The notes: generated from the sequence alone by a model not told the origin. Positions 1 through 8,685 are shown, counted from the first letter of the stretch. The stretch: DNA of 64,000 bases from Synechococcus sp. WH 7803 (GCA_000063505.1 CT971583.1:1643918-1707917), one strand, 5' to 3'. A program made the numbers and translations.

Positions 1-99
1 CGCATTCACCAGCAGCAGCAGCACATAGCCGGCAATCACCGAAAGCAGAGCAGTGGACTGAAGCCAACCGCGCAGTGATGGCAGAACGGTGCGCCGCAA
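1..99 (-). CDS. Possible 5' end of a membrane protein, cut by the window edge
   Basis: A minus-strand reading frame runs off the left edge. From a TTG at 99-97 it would encode 33 residues with a short basic start (LRRTVLPSLRGW) followed by a hydrophobic stretch ending LLLLVNA, which looks like a first membrane segment. An in-frame stop lies just upstream, so TTG or an internal codon must be the start. The fragment is too short to name. It would be divergent from the pilin gene. Confidence 0.3.
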   Translation of the reverse strand, partial: MRRTVLPSLRGWLQSTALLSVIAGYVLLLLVNA

Positions 100-113
100 A
101 AGCTGAGAGCAAC

Positions 114-131
114 CCTAAGAACCTTCTTAGG
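114..131. promoter_or_regulatory. Perfect 8-bp palindrome upstream of the pilin gene
   Basis: CCTAAGAA, a 2-base spacer, then TTCTTAGG form a perfect inverted repeat between the divergent membrane-protein start and the first pilin gene. The 2-base spacer is too tight for a full RNA hairpin, so a protein-binding operator is as likely as a structured leader. No T-run follows on the plus strand. Function unknown. Confidence 0.35.
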
Positions 132-232
132 AAGCTTTAGCCGTTCCTTCCTGTACGAACCATGAGAAAAGGAGATGGTGAATCCGTGAGCACCACAGGT
201 GCCAAGACCTTCACCCAATCCACGGACCAGCC

Positions 233-697
233 ATGACCACTCTCAACAGCCGGCTCCAGCTGGCCATGCTCAACCGCAAAAAATCACGCAATCTGCTCGA
301 GAAGGGCTTCACCCTGGTGGAGCTGATGATCGTGATTGTGATTGCTGGAATTCTGTCTGCAGTCGCACTTCCCAACTTCCTCAGCCAATCCAACAAAGCG
401 CGTGCAACCGAAGGAAAAATGCAGGTTGCAACCATTCTGAAACAAGCAGTCTCCCTGTATGTTGAAACTGGCGCAATCACTGCAGATAATTGCACAGAAA
501 TCGATGATACACTAATCGCAGATTTGAATACCGGCGCACTAGCAGGCAAATACTCACTTTCATCCGACTGCGTGCCTGGCCAAGCGACAATGACAGTCAC
601 AGCAGAGGGAGAAAACGACAACTTTCCAGATGGAACAGGAGCCATCACGTATGACACAGGTGTCACAGCTTTCACCGGATGGGTCAAAAACGAATGA
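233..697 (+). CDS. pilA: Type IV major-pilin-like protein (PilA family)
   Basis: This 154-residue protein has a textbook class III prepilin signal: a basic leader ending EKG, cleavage before Phe26, then FTLVELMIVIVIAGIL with Glu at +5, Gly at +14 and Pro at +22. After processing by a PilD-type peptidase it should polymerise into a pilus fibre through the hydrophobic N-terminal helix. Two cysteines (in DNCTEID and SSDCVPG) could form the usual C-terminal disulfide loop. The ATG at 233 gives a 25-residue leader; a second ATG at 266 would give 14 residues. Neither has a convincing Shine-Dalgarno sequence. A strong terminator follows, so it is probably transcribed apart from the minor pilins downstream. 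Confidence 0.85.
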   Translation: MTTLNSRLQLAMLNRKKSRNLLEKGFTLVELMIVIVIAGILSAVALPNFLSQSNKARATEGKMQVATILKQAVSLYVETGAITADNCTEIDDTLIADLNTGALAGKYSLSSDCVPGQATMTVTAEGENDNFPDGTGAITYDTGVTAFTGWVKNE

Positions 698-710
698 TAT
701 AGGTTAAGCA

Positions 711-738
711 AAGGCCCCCTCGAATGGGGGCCTTTTTT
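711..738 (+). terminator. Rho-independent terminator after the pilin gene
   Basis: GGCCCCC (713-719) pairs with GGGGGCC (726-732) around a 6-base loop, extended by A-T pairs and followed by a run of T to 738. It isolates the first pilin gene from those downstream. Confidence 0.9.
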
Positions 739-852
739 GTGCCTCAGCAAACACGACTACAAGCCTCGACTGAACCTCACAACAAAAACACAAATACGCA
801 GATAATCACTATATGAGCGTTTTAAAGAATCTGAGGTCAAAATAACTCTACA

Positions 853-866
853 GCACTCACGAGTGC
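853..866. repeat. Short inverted repeat before the pilin relic
   Basis: GCACTC and GAGTGC separated by 2 bases. It resembles the inner arms of a CIRCE element, but the spacer is 2 rather than 9 bases and no heat-shock gene follows. It may be chance. Confidence 0.2.
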
Positions 867-968
867 AAATTGTCACTGGCGGAGCCACTCATCGCAGTTT
901 CTGTCATCGGCATCCTCGAAGCAATCTCGCGCCCGAACCATATCAATAAAGTGCCGCAATCAAGACAT
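861..968 (+). pseudogene. Decayed type IV pilin N-terminus
   Basis: Read from about 867, the translation LSLAEPLIAVSVIGILEAIS followed by RPN aligns without gaps to the FTLVELMIVIVIAGIL helix of the pilin at 233. Glu +5, Gly +14, Ile-Leu +15/+16, Pro +22 and Asn +23 all coincide. The residue before the cleavage site is Lys instead of Gly, +6 is Pro instead of Leu, and +21 is Arg. An in-frame stop at 843 leaves no ATG or GTG and no room for a leader. Similarity fades after about 30 codons. I read it as a dead pilin copy. The 698-1065 interval holds only this relic, the terminator and the small inverted repeat. Confidence 0.6.
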
Positions 969-1065
969 TCACCCCAGACGTTTCTACAAATAATCACACC
1001 AAACACTCAGATCAACAAACCAAACATGAGCAAGAATGAACATAGCTCAGTGATTGTTGCACGAC

Positions 1066-1569
1066 ATGCCAAAGAAAGACACGACGGGATTCACACTCAC
1101 CGAAATGCTCGCAGCGGTCAGCATTTTAGGCATCTTGACATCAATCAGCCTCCCAATATTTAGCAACCAAGTAGCCAAAACCAGGCAAGGCGAAGCAGAG
1201 GCCCTTCTCGTACAACTTCAAATCAGCACGATGGCTTATATCGATGAATTCATGGTCCCACCCACGCATTGGGGAGACCTGAGCCGGATCTCGACAATCT
1301 TGACTGAAAGTGGCCCGATTGAAGCGAGCACCGCAAATGCTAAAGGCGGAGATGCACTTTCAACAGAAATAACCATCCCAAGCGGTAAGTACACAATCAA
1401 AGCAACACCAGGCAACAATTTTCTATTTGAAGCCGTCTCCCAGCTGGAATCTCACAAAGGCGAAAATCGCTTCAACGTGATTGCCTGCATCAACACAAAA
1501 AATGGTGCATCAGATCTGACCAAAGGAAATGACACAACCGCAAATCAAAGCTCATTGACTTGCGGCTAA
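1066..1569 (+). CDS. Type IV pilin-like protein (PilE/PilA-like)
   Basis: A 167-residue prepilin with an 8-residue leader (MPKKDTTG) cut before FTLTEMLAAVSILGIL. Glu +5 and the invariant Gly are present. The helix leads into SNQVAKTRQGEAEALL, typical of the pilin alpha-1 region. The C-terminal half is variable, with two cysteines (IACINT and the terminal LTCG) able to close a disulfide loop. The ATG at 1066 is chosen over TTG codons at 1054/1057 because it gives a standard leader. It starts the minor-pilin run and ends 14 bases before the PilX-like gene. It could be a second fibre-forming pilin or a PilE-type minor pilin. Confidence 0.75.
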   Translation: MPKKDTTGFTLTEMLAAVSILGILTSISLPIFSNQVAKTRQGEAEALLVQLQISTMAYIDEFMVPPTHWGDLSRISTILTESGPIEASTANAKGGDALSTEITIPSGKYTIKATPGNNFLFEAVSQLESHKGENRFNVIACINTKNGASDLTKGNDTTANQSSLTCG

Positions 1570-1583
1570 AAAAATTCAATACA

Positions 1584-3560
1584 ATGAAACCATTCATCCT
1601 AAAAGCAGCACGCAAATCAGCACCGAAACAAGAGCAAGGCGTGGCTCTTGTACTCACATTGATGATGGGAGCGTTACTGGTAGGCGGCACAAGCGCGCTA
1701 GTGCTTCGGCAGATCATGGCCAGGAAACTGGGCGCATCGGAAAGTTACCAACAACTTGCTGAGAATGCTGCGATGACCGGTTTAAATCGCATCATGGGAG
1801 AGCTCAACAACCCCAACGGCAATCAATATCTGGGATATCTCTACGCAGTGCAACACAACAACGGAATCGATCCTTTGGACCCGGACGATGACCAATGGGG
1901 ATGGATGAACCCCGGCAGCGAAGCCTTCCCAATTGCAGGCATCTGCACTGAAACTCTGGACGCTGAAGCTCAGCCAAAGAGGATCACCATTGACCCAGAC
2001 AGTGAACAAGCGGCATCACCAGAAGTTGCCATCCAACAGCCTCAACAGATCAAAAGTTTACGCGAACAAGACCTGGGCAATATCCAAACGTATTATCGAT
2101 TGCGATCCTACAAAGTAGAGCTTTCCAATAATACAAATGTAAATGGTGCAGCTGGAGAATTGCAAATTGAAGGGATTGTGAAGCGTTCCGAATCAGACAA
2201 CACGGCACAGGGCGTTGATGTTGCCAAATCGCTCCTACTGAGAACTATTTATGTTCGATCAGCCGTAGCTGGCGATCAAGACTGGTCTGTGATTGCTGCA
2301 AAAAATATGTCGCTGGGCAACACTCAAATCAACGGTCCCGGGCTGGTCACACTCAATCTTGATGACAACAACAAGGATGCATTTCAAAGCAACGGAGGCT
2401 GCGATGGGAGGCTGCAGAGCATCAATGCTTCACCCGGGTCACTCAGCATTGATCAAGTTTGGCCCAAAAAGAATAACGAACCACCAAGCGGAAGCACTCT
2501 TTTTCGAATCAATAGGGAAGAGTATTCAAATTTAAGGTCAGTCGACACGATGCCAAACGATACTGATAACATCAGAATCTGGGCTTTTGATGATTCACCA
2601 GACATCAGCCAAAGTTTCAGCATTGAAAACGAAGATGATGAAGACAATCCGATCGTGGGCTCAATTAATGCTTCAACCCTTCCGTGCGGCGACGTTGTCT
2701 GCACAAGGCCCCATGTGATGGCAGCGCAATTCCAGAATTATCAATATAGCCCGGGGCAACAAATCAATCAATTCATCAATAACCAAAATCAAAGTGACCA
2801 GGCGCCTAGCCAGAGCAACTTTGATACCTATACTCAATCGCAGGGAACACCCTACACGGCACCAAATGGAATCAACACCTCAGGCGATACAATTGTCCTT
2901 ACAGAAGACGATTTGTGCAAAAACAGCAGCTCAGAGAAAGAATGCCATGTATATATAGAAAGGATCAATCTTACTTCTAAAAAAGTACGGTTTGAAGCGA
3001 AAAATAGGCCAATTATCCTGCATTTAGAACCACCTGAAACCTGCGATCAAGATCCAAGTCGCTGCTGGTCGAGCTTAGCCACTTATCAAATCAAGGCAAC
3101 TGGAAGCAGCGAGCTCTGCGCCTACACAACAAGCTCATCACAATGCGCCGAAGAACAACCCGATCAATTTGTAATCACAGCAGATACCTCTCGCCAAGCA
3201 AGCGCGACATGCCCGAGTGCTCTCAACCCAGCGTCAGCCTATCCTTACTCTAATTACAACACTGTAGTGGCATTTGAGGGCACGAGTTTACCTGCAGCAT
3301 TAATCAAACTCTCGCAAGGTGCGATTTATGCGATTGACAGCAGCAGCGAAAACAAAGCAAGCTTCAACGGTCTGCTATGGGCAAACACAATCTGCGCCAA
3401 CAATCTAAAACTCAAAACAGCAACGAATGATGGAACGTCATTCGTGAACCAGGCCAATGAAACATGGGGATGGCTTCAGAACAAAGGATTTTCGGGTTAC
3501 GGGAGAGAAGTCTATCGAGGAATCCGCGGCAGCAAACTCGATACATTCATTCGTTGGTAG
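1584..3560 (+). CDS. Large PilX-like minor pilin / pilus assembly protein
   Basis: This 658-residue protein opens with a basic leader ending EQEQG, followed by VALVLTLMMGALLVGGTSAL. The hydrophobic helix lacks Glu +5, as in PilX and GspK proteins. The rest is a long polar ectodomain rich in Asn, Gln and Ser, with about a dozen cysteines and an N/Q-rich segment around residues 390-430 (QINQFINNQNQSDQ). PilX proteins are usually under 250 residues, so this one carries a very large extra surface region that I cannot assign. ATG 1584 is preferred; a TTG at 1560 would overlap the previous stop. PilX-type pilins normally sit in the tip-priming complex. Confidence 0.65.
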   Translation: MKPFILKAARKSAPKQEQGVALVLTLMMGALLVGGTSALVLRQIMARKLGASESYQQLAENAAMTGLNRIMGELNNPNGNQYLGYLYAVQHNNGIDPLDPDDDQWGWMNPGSEAFPIAGICTETLDAEAQPKRITIDPDSEQAASPEVAIQQPQQIKSLREQDLGNIQTYYRLRSYKVELSNNTNVNGAAGELQIEGIVKRSESDNTAQGVDVAKSLLLRTIYVRSAVAGDQDWSVIAAKNMSLGNTQINGPGLVTLNLDDNNKDAFQSNGGCDGRLQSINASPGSLSIDQVWPKKNNEPPSGSTLFRINREEYSNLRSVDTMPNDTDNIRIWAFDDSPDISQSFSIENEDDEDNPIVGSINASTLPCGDVVCTRPHVMAAQFQNYQYSPGQQINQFINNQNQSDQAPSQSNFDTYTQSQGTPYTAPNGINTSGDTIVLTEDDLCKNSSSEKECHVYIERINLTSKKVRFEAKNRPIILHLEPPETCDQDPSRCWSSLATYQIKATGSSELCAYTTSSSQCAEEQPDQFVITADTSRQASATCPSALNPASAYPYSNYNTVVAFEGTSLPAALIKLSQGAIYAIDSSSENKASFNGLLWANTICANNLKLKTATNDGTSFVNQANETWGWLQNKGFSGYGREVYRGIRGSKLDTFIRW

Positions 3561-3688
3561 TCATGCTTACTCCCTCAGATGATTAACAGAGATTACTCAG
3601 ACAATACCAACTCAGAAAATTGATGGACTGCTTACGATCAAATTTAAATCATTGAATCATTGCAATGGTCACTCAGCGATAGGTGAAG

Positions 3689-4204
3689 ATGGTGACATGT
3701 CAGGCAGATGCTCACAAGCGACACAAGACCCAGGGCTTCACGTTGGTGGAAGTTCTGGTGGCTGGTGTGATCATGGCAGCTGTCATGGCCGCATTTGCAC
3801 GGTTCAATATGCTCGCGCTTGCCAACAGTCGATCTCAAGAGATACGCGCGAACTTGGAAATGACGATTAACAATGATGCGCAAGAGCTACAGAGGTACGA
3901 CACCCAACTCTCCTATGCATCTCTCAGCAATCCTGATACGGCCTGCGCCAACCCATTGCAATATCTCGCTCAGCATCTCACAGACAATGCACCCGCTCCT
4001 GTCAGCCCTATTCCAGGGTTCAAGATCACAAGAGAGTTCATCCACGACATATCAACCAATGCCTACACACTCTATGCAAAATATACATTTGAGAACTACA
4101 AGAGCCTAAATACCTTATCCCTTGGACCAGAGCACAGAATTTTTGAAATCAGCCCAAACTTTGCTTCCCAATGTAACCCACTGCAAAACGCATCGAACCC
4201 ATGA
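3689..4204 (+). CDS. PilV/GspI-like minor pilin
   Basis: A 171-residue prepilin with leader MVTCQADAHKRHKTQG cut before FTLVEVLVAGVIMAAVMAAF. FTLVEVLVA is typical of PilV/GspI minor pilins. The ATG at 3689 is preceded by AGGTGA at suitable spacing; a GTG at 3683 is also possible. The ectodomain contains two cysteines (DTACANP, ASQCNP). The last four bases overlap the start of the next gene (ATGA), so the two are translationally coupled. Likely a minor pilin of the initiation or tip complex. Confidence 0.7.
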   Translation: MVTCQADAHKRHKTQGFTLVEVLVAGVIMAAVMAAFARFNMLALANSRSQEIRANLEMTINNDAQELQRYDTQLSYASLSNPDTACANPLQYLAQHLTDNAPAPVSPIPGFKITREFIHDISTNAYTLYAKYTFENYKSLNTLSLGPEHRIFEISPNFASQCNPLQNASNP

Positions 4205-4893
4205 GAAATATTATAAACTCTCCCAAAAATGCTGATGGCTTTACCTTAACAGAAATGATTGTGGCAATGCTCATTGTTGGGCTCACCACAACATGGGCCA
4301 TGCCACAATTCACCAAGAGGCTTCAACAGTCTGAGATTGATCAATACCAGAATCAGGTGGAGTCAGGTTTTTACAGCCTCCGCGCAAAAATCGGACAAAC
4401 AAAGTCCTCCTGTGAGGTCAACATGCCACCAGAAACATTCAACACCTATCAGCCACCAGAAAAAACGCTTGAGTTCACGTCATCAAATGGAGCGATTGCG
4501 AATAGCGATCGGCTGATCTGTTGCAACACCGAAATCCTGTCGTTATCGAACTCGAACAACCCCTGCAAAGACGGGCCAGTCATCCCACAATCTGCGGGTG
4601 GACCCTTTCGATTCATGGTCACGGAACGAAGTGGCAGTGAAAACGTACGAATACGATTGGATATCTACGACGAGCAAGCAAAAACATTTAAACCTGTTCG
4701 ATTTCATGAATTAACCCCACCTGGAACCACCGCTAGCGGAAGTGTTTTGTTGGTAAGGCTGCAACACGCCAAAGACCTCGAACGCGAAACCCCCCAATTA
4801 ATCGAGCGCTGTCTGATGGTGTTACCAACTGGAACCATCAAGCGCGGGAACTGGTCTCAATCCACATCGCAATGCGTCCTATATGGACAATAA
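4201..4893 (+). CDS. FimT/GspH-like minor pilin
   Basis: A 230-residue prepilin with a 13-residue leader ending NADG before FTLTEMIVAMLIVGLTTTWA and then MPQF. This N-terminus and gene position resemble the FimT/FimU/GspH group. The C-terminal part has several cysteines, including adjacent Cys in LICCNTE, and ends in a short beta-like segment (QCVLYGQ). It is coupled to the PilV-like gene by a 4-base overlap. It is longer than typical GspH proteins. Assignment to FimT rather than a generic pseudopilin rests mainly on context. Confidence 0.65.
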   Translation: MRNIINSPKNADGFTLTEMIVAMLIVGLTTTWAMPQFTKRLQQSEIDQYQNQVESGFYSLRAKIGQTKSSCEVNMPPETFNTYQPPEKTLEFTSSNGAIANSDRLICCNTEILSLSNSNNPCKDGPVIPQSAGGPFRFMVTERSGSENVRIRLDIYDEQAKTFKPVRFHELTPPGTTASGSVLLVRLQHAKDLERETPQLIERCLMVLPTGTIKRGNWSQSTSQCVLYGQ

Positions 4894-4992
4894 ACATTAC
4901 TAACAACCCCGATCACGAAATTCTCAGGCAAAGCTTTTGAAGGTCTCACAACGACAGCATCAATCTGCGAGACACTGAAAAGAGTTCAAGAT

Positions 4993-5012
4993 TCCTAGTC
5001 CTACCACTAGGA
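4993..5012. promoter_or_regulatory. Perfect 7-bp inverted repeat before the vWA pilin gene
   Basis: TCCTAGT, loop CCTACC, ACTAGGA. It lies 20 bases upstream of the PilW-vWA start codon, in the 139-base gap after the FimT-like gene. There is no T-run, so it is not a classic terminator. It may be an operator, or a leader hairpin affecting translation of the AAGAAGG-preceded start. Confidence 0.35.
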
Positions 5013-5032
5013 TTCCTGCCAGCAAGAAGGCC

Positions 5033-6670
5033 ATGAAATCAATTCACGCGTTCATGCCAATTCAGAGACGCAGACTATGTTGGCGCCAACAAAAGCGAGC
5101 AACACAAGGCTTTGGCTTGAATGAGTTGATGATCTCACTTGCGGCGGGGACATTAATCGTTGGCGCTTCAGGTCTTGCATTACGCAGTACGGGTTCGATG
5201 CTGGATCAGTCGACGAATCTAACGACGCTCAGACAAAATAAAGTCAATGGGTTGCGCCTGATGCGCGCAGAAATTGAGCGAAGTGATCACCTCTTGCTTC
5301 GAGAAGGAACCAAGGCAGGAACAGTGCTCGACCTGAATCATCCGGATTATGAAAGCACCATTAAAGAATGCAAGGAGCAGGCAGGCGAGGTGATTAAACA
5401 GGATGGAAGCACCGAAGGAGATATTAAATTCACGCCATTTTTCGGTGTGATGATGAATAGCTCAAAGCCGATCCTCTATGGCATCAGTCTCGATAGCAGT
5501 GGACGTTCTTACAACCTTCAACGCTGCGGAGTCCCCATTGGGATTGATGGAAGCTACTCCGATGCAAGCGAAACATTCCTTGCCAGTGTTATCACACACA
5601 TCAAACCAACAGGTTGTGATGACAACAGCTCCAATAATTGCGAAACGAAGACGCTGCAAGACACACTCAACAGCATGCAAGTGGCATTTACCGGCACTCT
5701 TCATTCCGGCAACAGAAGCAACAAAGAGCCCTATTTTCACATTCAATCTGATGAGAATTATAAACTCATAAAAATTGTCGACAGCTCAGTGCGAACGCCG
5801 CGATACAACGATGAAGTTGCCAGCGACTCTCCTCTTTACTTCACGGCATTTGCCCGTGCGGATAAGCAATGGTTCCAAACGGCTGATAGCGATACAAATT
5901 CGGGAAATTATGGTCTTTGGAGCATCAACCCGAATCAGGAAGAAGGGGCTGATGGATCAGATACTGCAATCCAGGCAGGTTCTTTCTTCCCGCCCATCAC
6001 CAGCAAAAATGTTCGCTTTGTAGTAGATGGATCTGGATCAATGTCAGCCTGCGTGATGTGGGCTGAGGGGTACGATCGACGCCGCACCTTCTACGACCCA
6101 GGCCAGGGCTATTTCACAACAAGTAGAATTTGTGCTCTCACAAGAATGGAAGCGCTGATTGCTGAATTAACAGCGATTCTTGAGCTCCTTCCCGATGACA
6201 CCAAAGTTGGTGTACGCGCATTCAGTTCCGGTGGTTATGCCAATCACAAACGTTGGACTGCTTTTGGTGATGAGCTGACGAGTCTCAATCAGATCAAGAA
6301 TGGAAAAACAGCACGACAGTCGGTGATCGCCTTTGTGAACACATTGGACGATGACTCCCCGAATCGATGGGGAGGCACAGATCCATGGGACGCCATGCAA
6401 GCCGCTTTCGATGATCAAGAAACAGACACGTTGTATTTCCTCTCAGACGGGAAACCCAATAAAGATCGCAACGGTGGCAGCTGGCGCAGAAGCGATTACG
6501 AAAGAACTGCAGATTATTACGCTGATCTCAATCGTGGAAGAACACACAACGGCGAAAGCAGACCTCTGGAAGTGAACACAACATCACTTGGTCTGACTTC
6601 TGACTGGATGAAAATGCTCTCAGAAAAAACAAGTGGGATCTACAACGAGGTCAATGAAGACAGTCTCTGA
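5033..6670 (+). CDS. PilW-like minor pilin fused to a von Willebrand factor A domain
   Basis: A 545-residue modular protein. Residues 1-26 form a basic prepilin leader ending ATQG; cleavage precedes FGLNELMISLAAGTL, with Glu at +5. Residues 27-310 look like a PilW-type ectodomain. From about 325 a vWA domain begins: VVDGSGSMS supplies the MIDAS DxSxS (Asp332, Ser334, Ser336), a Thr lies near 449 (GGTDPWD), and Asp472 is in FLSDGKPN. A cysteine-containing insertion of about 30 residues follows strand 1. A metal-bound vWA at a pilus tip would suit ligand binding or adhesion. Known parallels are the vWA of PilY1 and the vWA-bearing modular pilin PilB of Streptococcus sanguinis. It is the last gene of the minor-pilin run. 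Confidence 0.75.
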   Translation: MKSIHAFMPIQRRRLCWRQQKRATQGFGLNELMISLAAGTLIVGASGLALRSTGSMLDQSTNLTTLRQNKVNGLRLMRAEIERSDHLLLREGTKAGTVLDLNHPDYESTIKECKEQAGEVIKQDGSTEGDIKFTPFFGVMMNSSKPILYGISLDSSGRSYNLQRCGVPIGIDGSYSDASETFLASVITHIKPTGCDDNSSNNCETKTLQDTLNSMQVAFTGTLHSGNRSNKEPYFHIQSDENYKLIKIVDSSVRTPRYNDEVASDSPLYFTAFARADKQWFQTADSDTNSGNYGLWSINPNQEEGADGSDTAIQAGSFFPPITSKNVRFVVDGSGSMSACVMWAEGYDRRRTFYDPGQGYFTTSRICALTRMEALIAELTAILELLPDDTKVGVRAFSSGGYANHKRWTAFGDELTSLNQIKNGKTARQSVIAFVNTLDDDSPNRWGGTDPWDAMQAAFDDQETDTLYFLSDGKPNKDRNGGSWRRSDYERTADYYADLNRGRTHNGESRPLEVNTTSLGLTSDWMKMLSEKTSGIYNEVNEDSL

Positions 6671-6689
6671 TTCAGAGTCTTAAGCAACA

Positions 6690-8504
6690 TCAAGGACTGT
6701 CGTTCAATTTCAACACCGCCATGAAGGCCTCTTGGGGCACATCCACCTTGCCCATGGCCTTCATCCGTTTCTTGCCTTTGGCCTGTTTCTTCAGCAGTTT
6801 CTTCTTTCGGGAGATGTCACCGCCGTAGCACTTCGCCAGCACATCTTTGCGAATGGCGCTGATGCTGGTGGAGGCAATGATGCGGCTACCGATCGAGGCC
6901 TGCAAAGGAATCTTGAACTGCTGGCGGGGAATCAGTTCCTTCAGTTTCTCCACCAAAGCCTTGCCCACGTTGTAGGCCTTATCGCGGTGCACGATCGTGG
7001 TGAGGGGGTCAGCGCGCTCGCCGTTGATCAACACATCCAGGCGCACCAGTTCGTTCTTGCGATAGCCGATCAGGTGGTATTCCATCGATGCATAGCCCTG
7101 GGTGCGCGTCTTCATCTGATCGAAGAAGTCGGTCACCACTTCCGCCAGTGGTAATTCATAAATCAAGGTCACCCGATCGGTGGTGATGTATTTCATGTCG
7201 AGATACTCACCGCGCCGTTCCTGGCACAGGCCCATCAGCGCACCGTTGTAATCATTTGGCGCGTAGATCTCCATCTTCACGTAAGGCTCTTCAATCGACT
7301 CACGCTTCTGCGGATCGGGAAGGGTGGCGGGGTTGTCCACCATCACTTCCGTGCCATCGATCATGTTCACCTTGTAAATCACCGACGGTGCGGTGACTAT
7401 CAGATCGAGGTCGTACTCCCGCTCCAGGCGCTCCTGCACGATTTCCATGTGCAGAAGGCCCAGGAAACCGCAGCGGAAGCCGAAGCCCATCGCACTGCTG
7501 GTTTCCGGTTCGAACTGCAGAGCTGCATCGGAGAGCTGCAGCTTGTTGAGCGCTTCGCGCAGATCCGGATACTGGTCGGCCTCGGTGGGGAACAGGCCGC
7601 AGAACACCATCGGTTTGGCCTCGGTGTAACCCGGCAGGGGCTCATCCGCCGGCGCATTCAGCAGAGTGATCGTGTCGCCCACGCGGGCATCGGCCACGGC
7701 CTTGATCGAGGCCGCCAGGTAGCCCACTTCACCGGCGTGGAGCTCATCCACCTTCTTCTGATCCGGCGCCATGATCCCGATTTCATCGAGCTCATAGGTT
7801 TTCTTGCTGGCCATCAACAGCACCTTGTCTTTGCAGTTGATGCGGCCGCTCATCACCCGGAAATACACAATCACGCCCCGGTAGGGGTCGTAATAGGAGT
7901 CAAAGATCAGAGCTTTGGTGGGTTCCTCCACCGCATCTTTCGGCGCCGGCACCCGGTCCACCACCGCCTGCAGAATCTCGGGCACTCCCAACCCTGTTTT
8001 GGCCGAACAGGGAATGGCCTTGCTGCAGTCGAGCCCGATGATCGCCTCAACCTCTTCCTTGATGCGATCGGGGTCGGCACCTGGCAGATCGATCTTGTTG
8101 AGCACGGGAATGATCTCGAGATCGTTCTCCAGCGCCAGATACACATTGGCCAGGGTCTGAGCCTCCACCCCCTGGCTGGCATCCACCACCAGCAGGGCAC
8201 CCTCACAGGCCTGGAGACTGCGGCTCACCTCATAGGAAAAGTCCACGTGGCCGGGGGTGTCGATCAGGTTGAGCACGTACTCCTCCCCGTCGGCCGCCGT
8301 GTAGTTCATGCGCGCCGCCTGGAGCTTGATCGTGATCCCCCGCTCCCGCTCCAGATCCATGTTGTCGAGGAACTGCTCCTGCATGTCCCGATTGGCCACC
8401 GTGCCGGTGTCTTGCAGCAAGCGATCGGCCAGGGTCGACTTGCCATGGTCAATGTGGGCAATGATGCAGAAGTTGCGGATCCGTGAGACGGGGGCGTCGG
8501 TCAT
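6690..8504 (-). CDS. lepA: Elongation factor 4 (back-translocating GTPase LepA)
   Basis: The full-length 604-residue translational GTPase has the G1 loop AHIDHGKST near residues 16-24, [12 protein letters not shown], the EF-G-like domains and the LepA-specific C-terminal domain ending in the [16 protein letters not shown] region. It acts on ribosomes, remodelling stalled or mistranslocated complexes. It is convergent with the pilin cluster, with 19 bases between the stops, and marks the return to the GC-rich base composition of the rest of the window. Confidence 0.97.
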
Positions 8505-8685
8505 GCGGTTGGCGGAATCCCGGCTCGGGCTGATTTCTTCAATACACCAATCTTAGGGAGCCACAGCCTGCGAGCCGCTGCCTTGTCGCTGCCTGCTTCC
8601 GCACTGCCGTCACGGTTCCATGACGCGCAAAACACAGCAGCATCAGTGTTCGGTCATTACGTTTCAAACATCGATGTTCTGAACG

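Noticed and set aside
853-866. Possible CIRCE heat-shock operator
   Set aside because: The arms match GCACTC/GAGTGC, but the spacer is 2 instead of 9 bases and no chaperone gene follows.
7449-8486. Long open frame on the + strand opposite lepA
   Set aside because: It is antisense to strongly conserved lepA codons and its protein is His/Gln/Arg-rich without any family motif.
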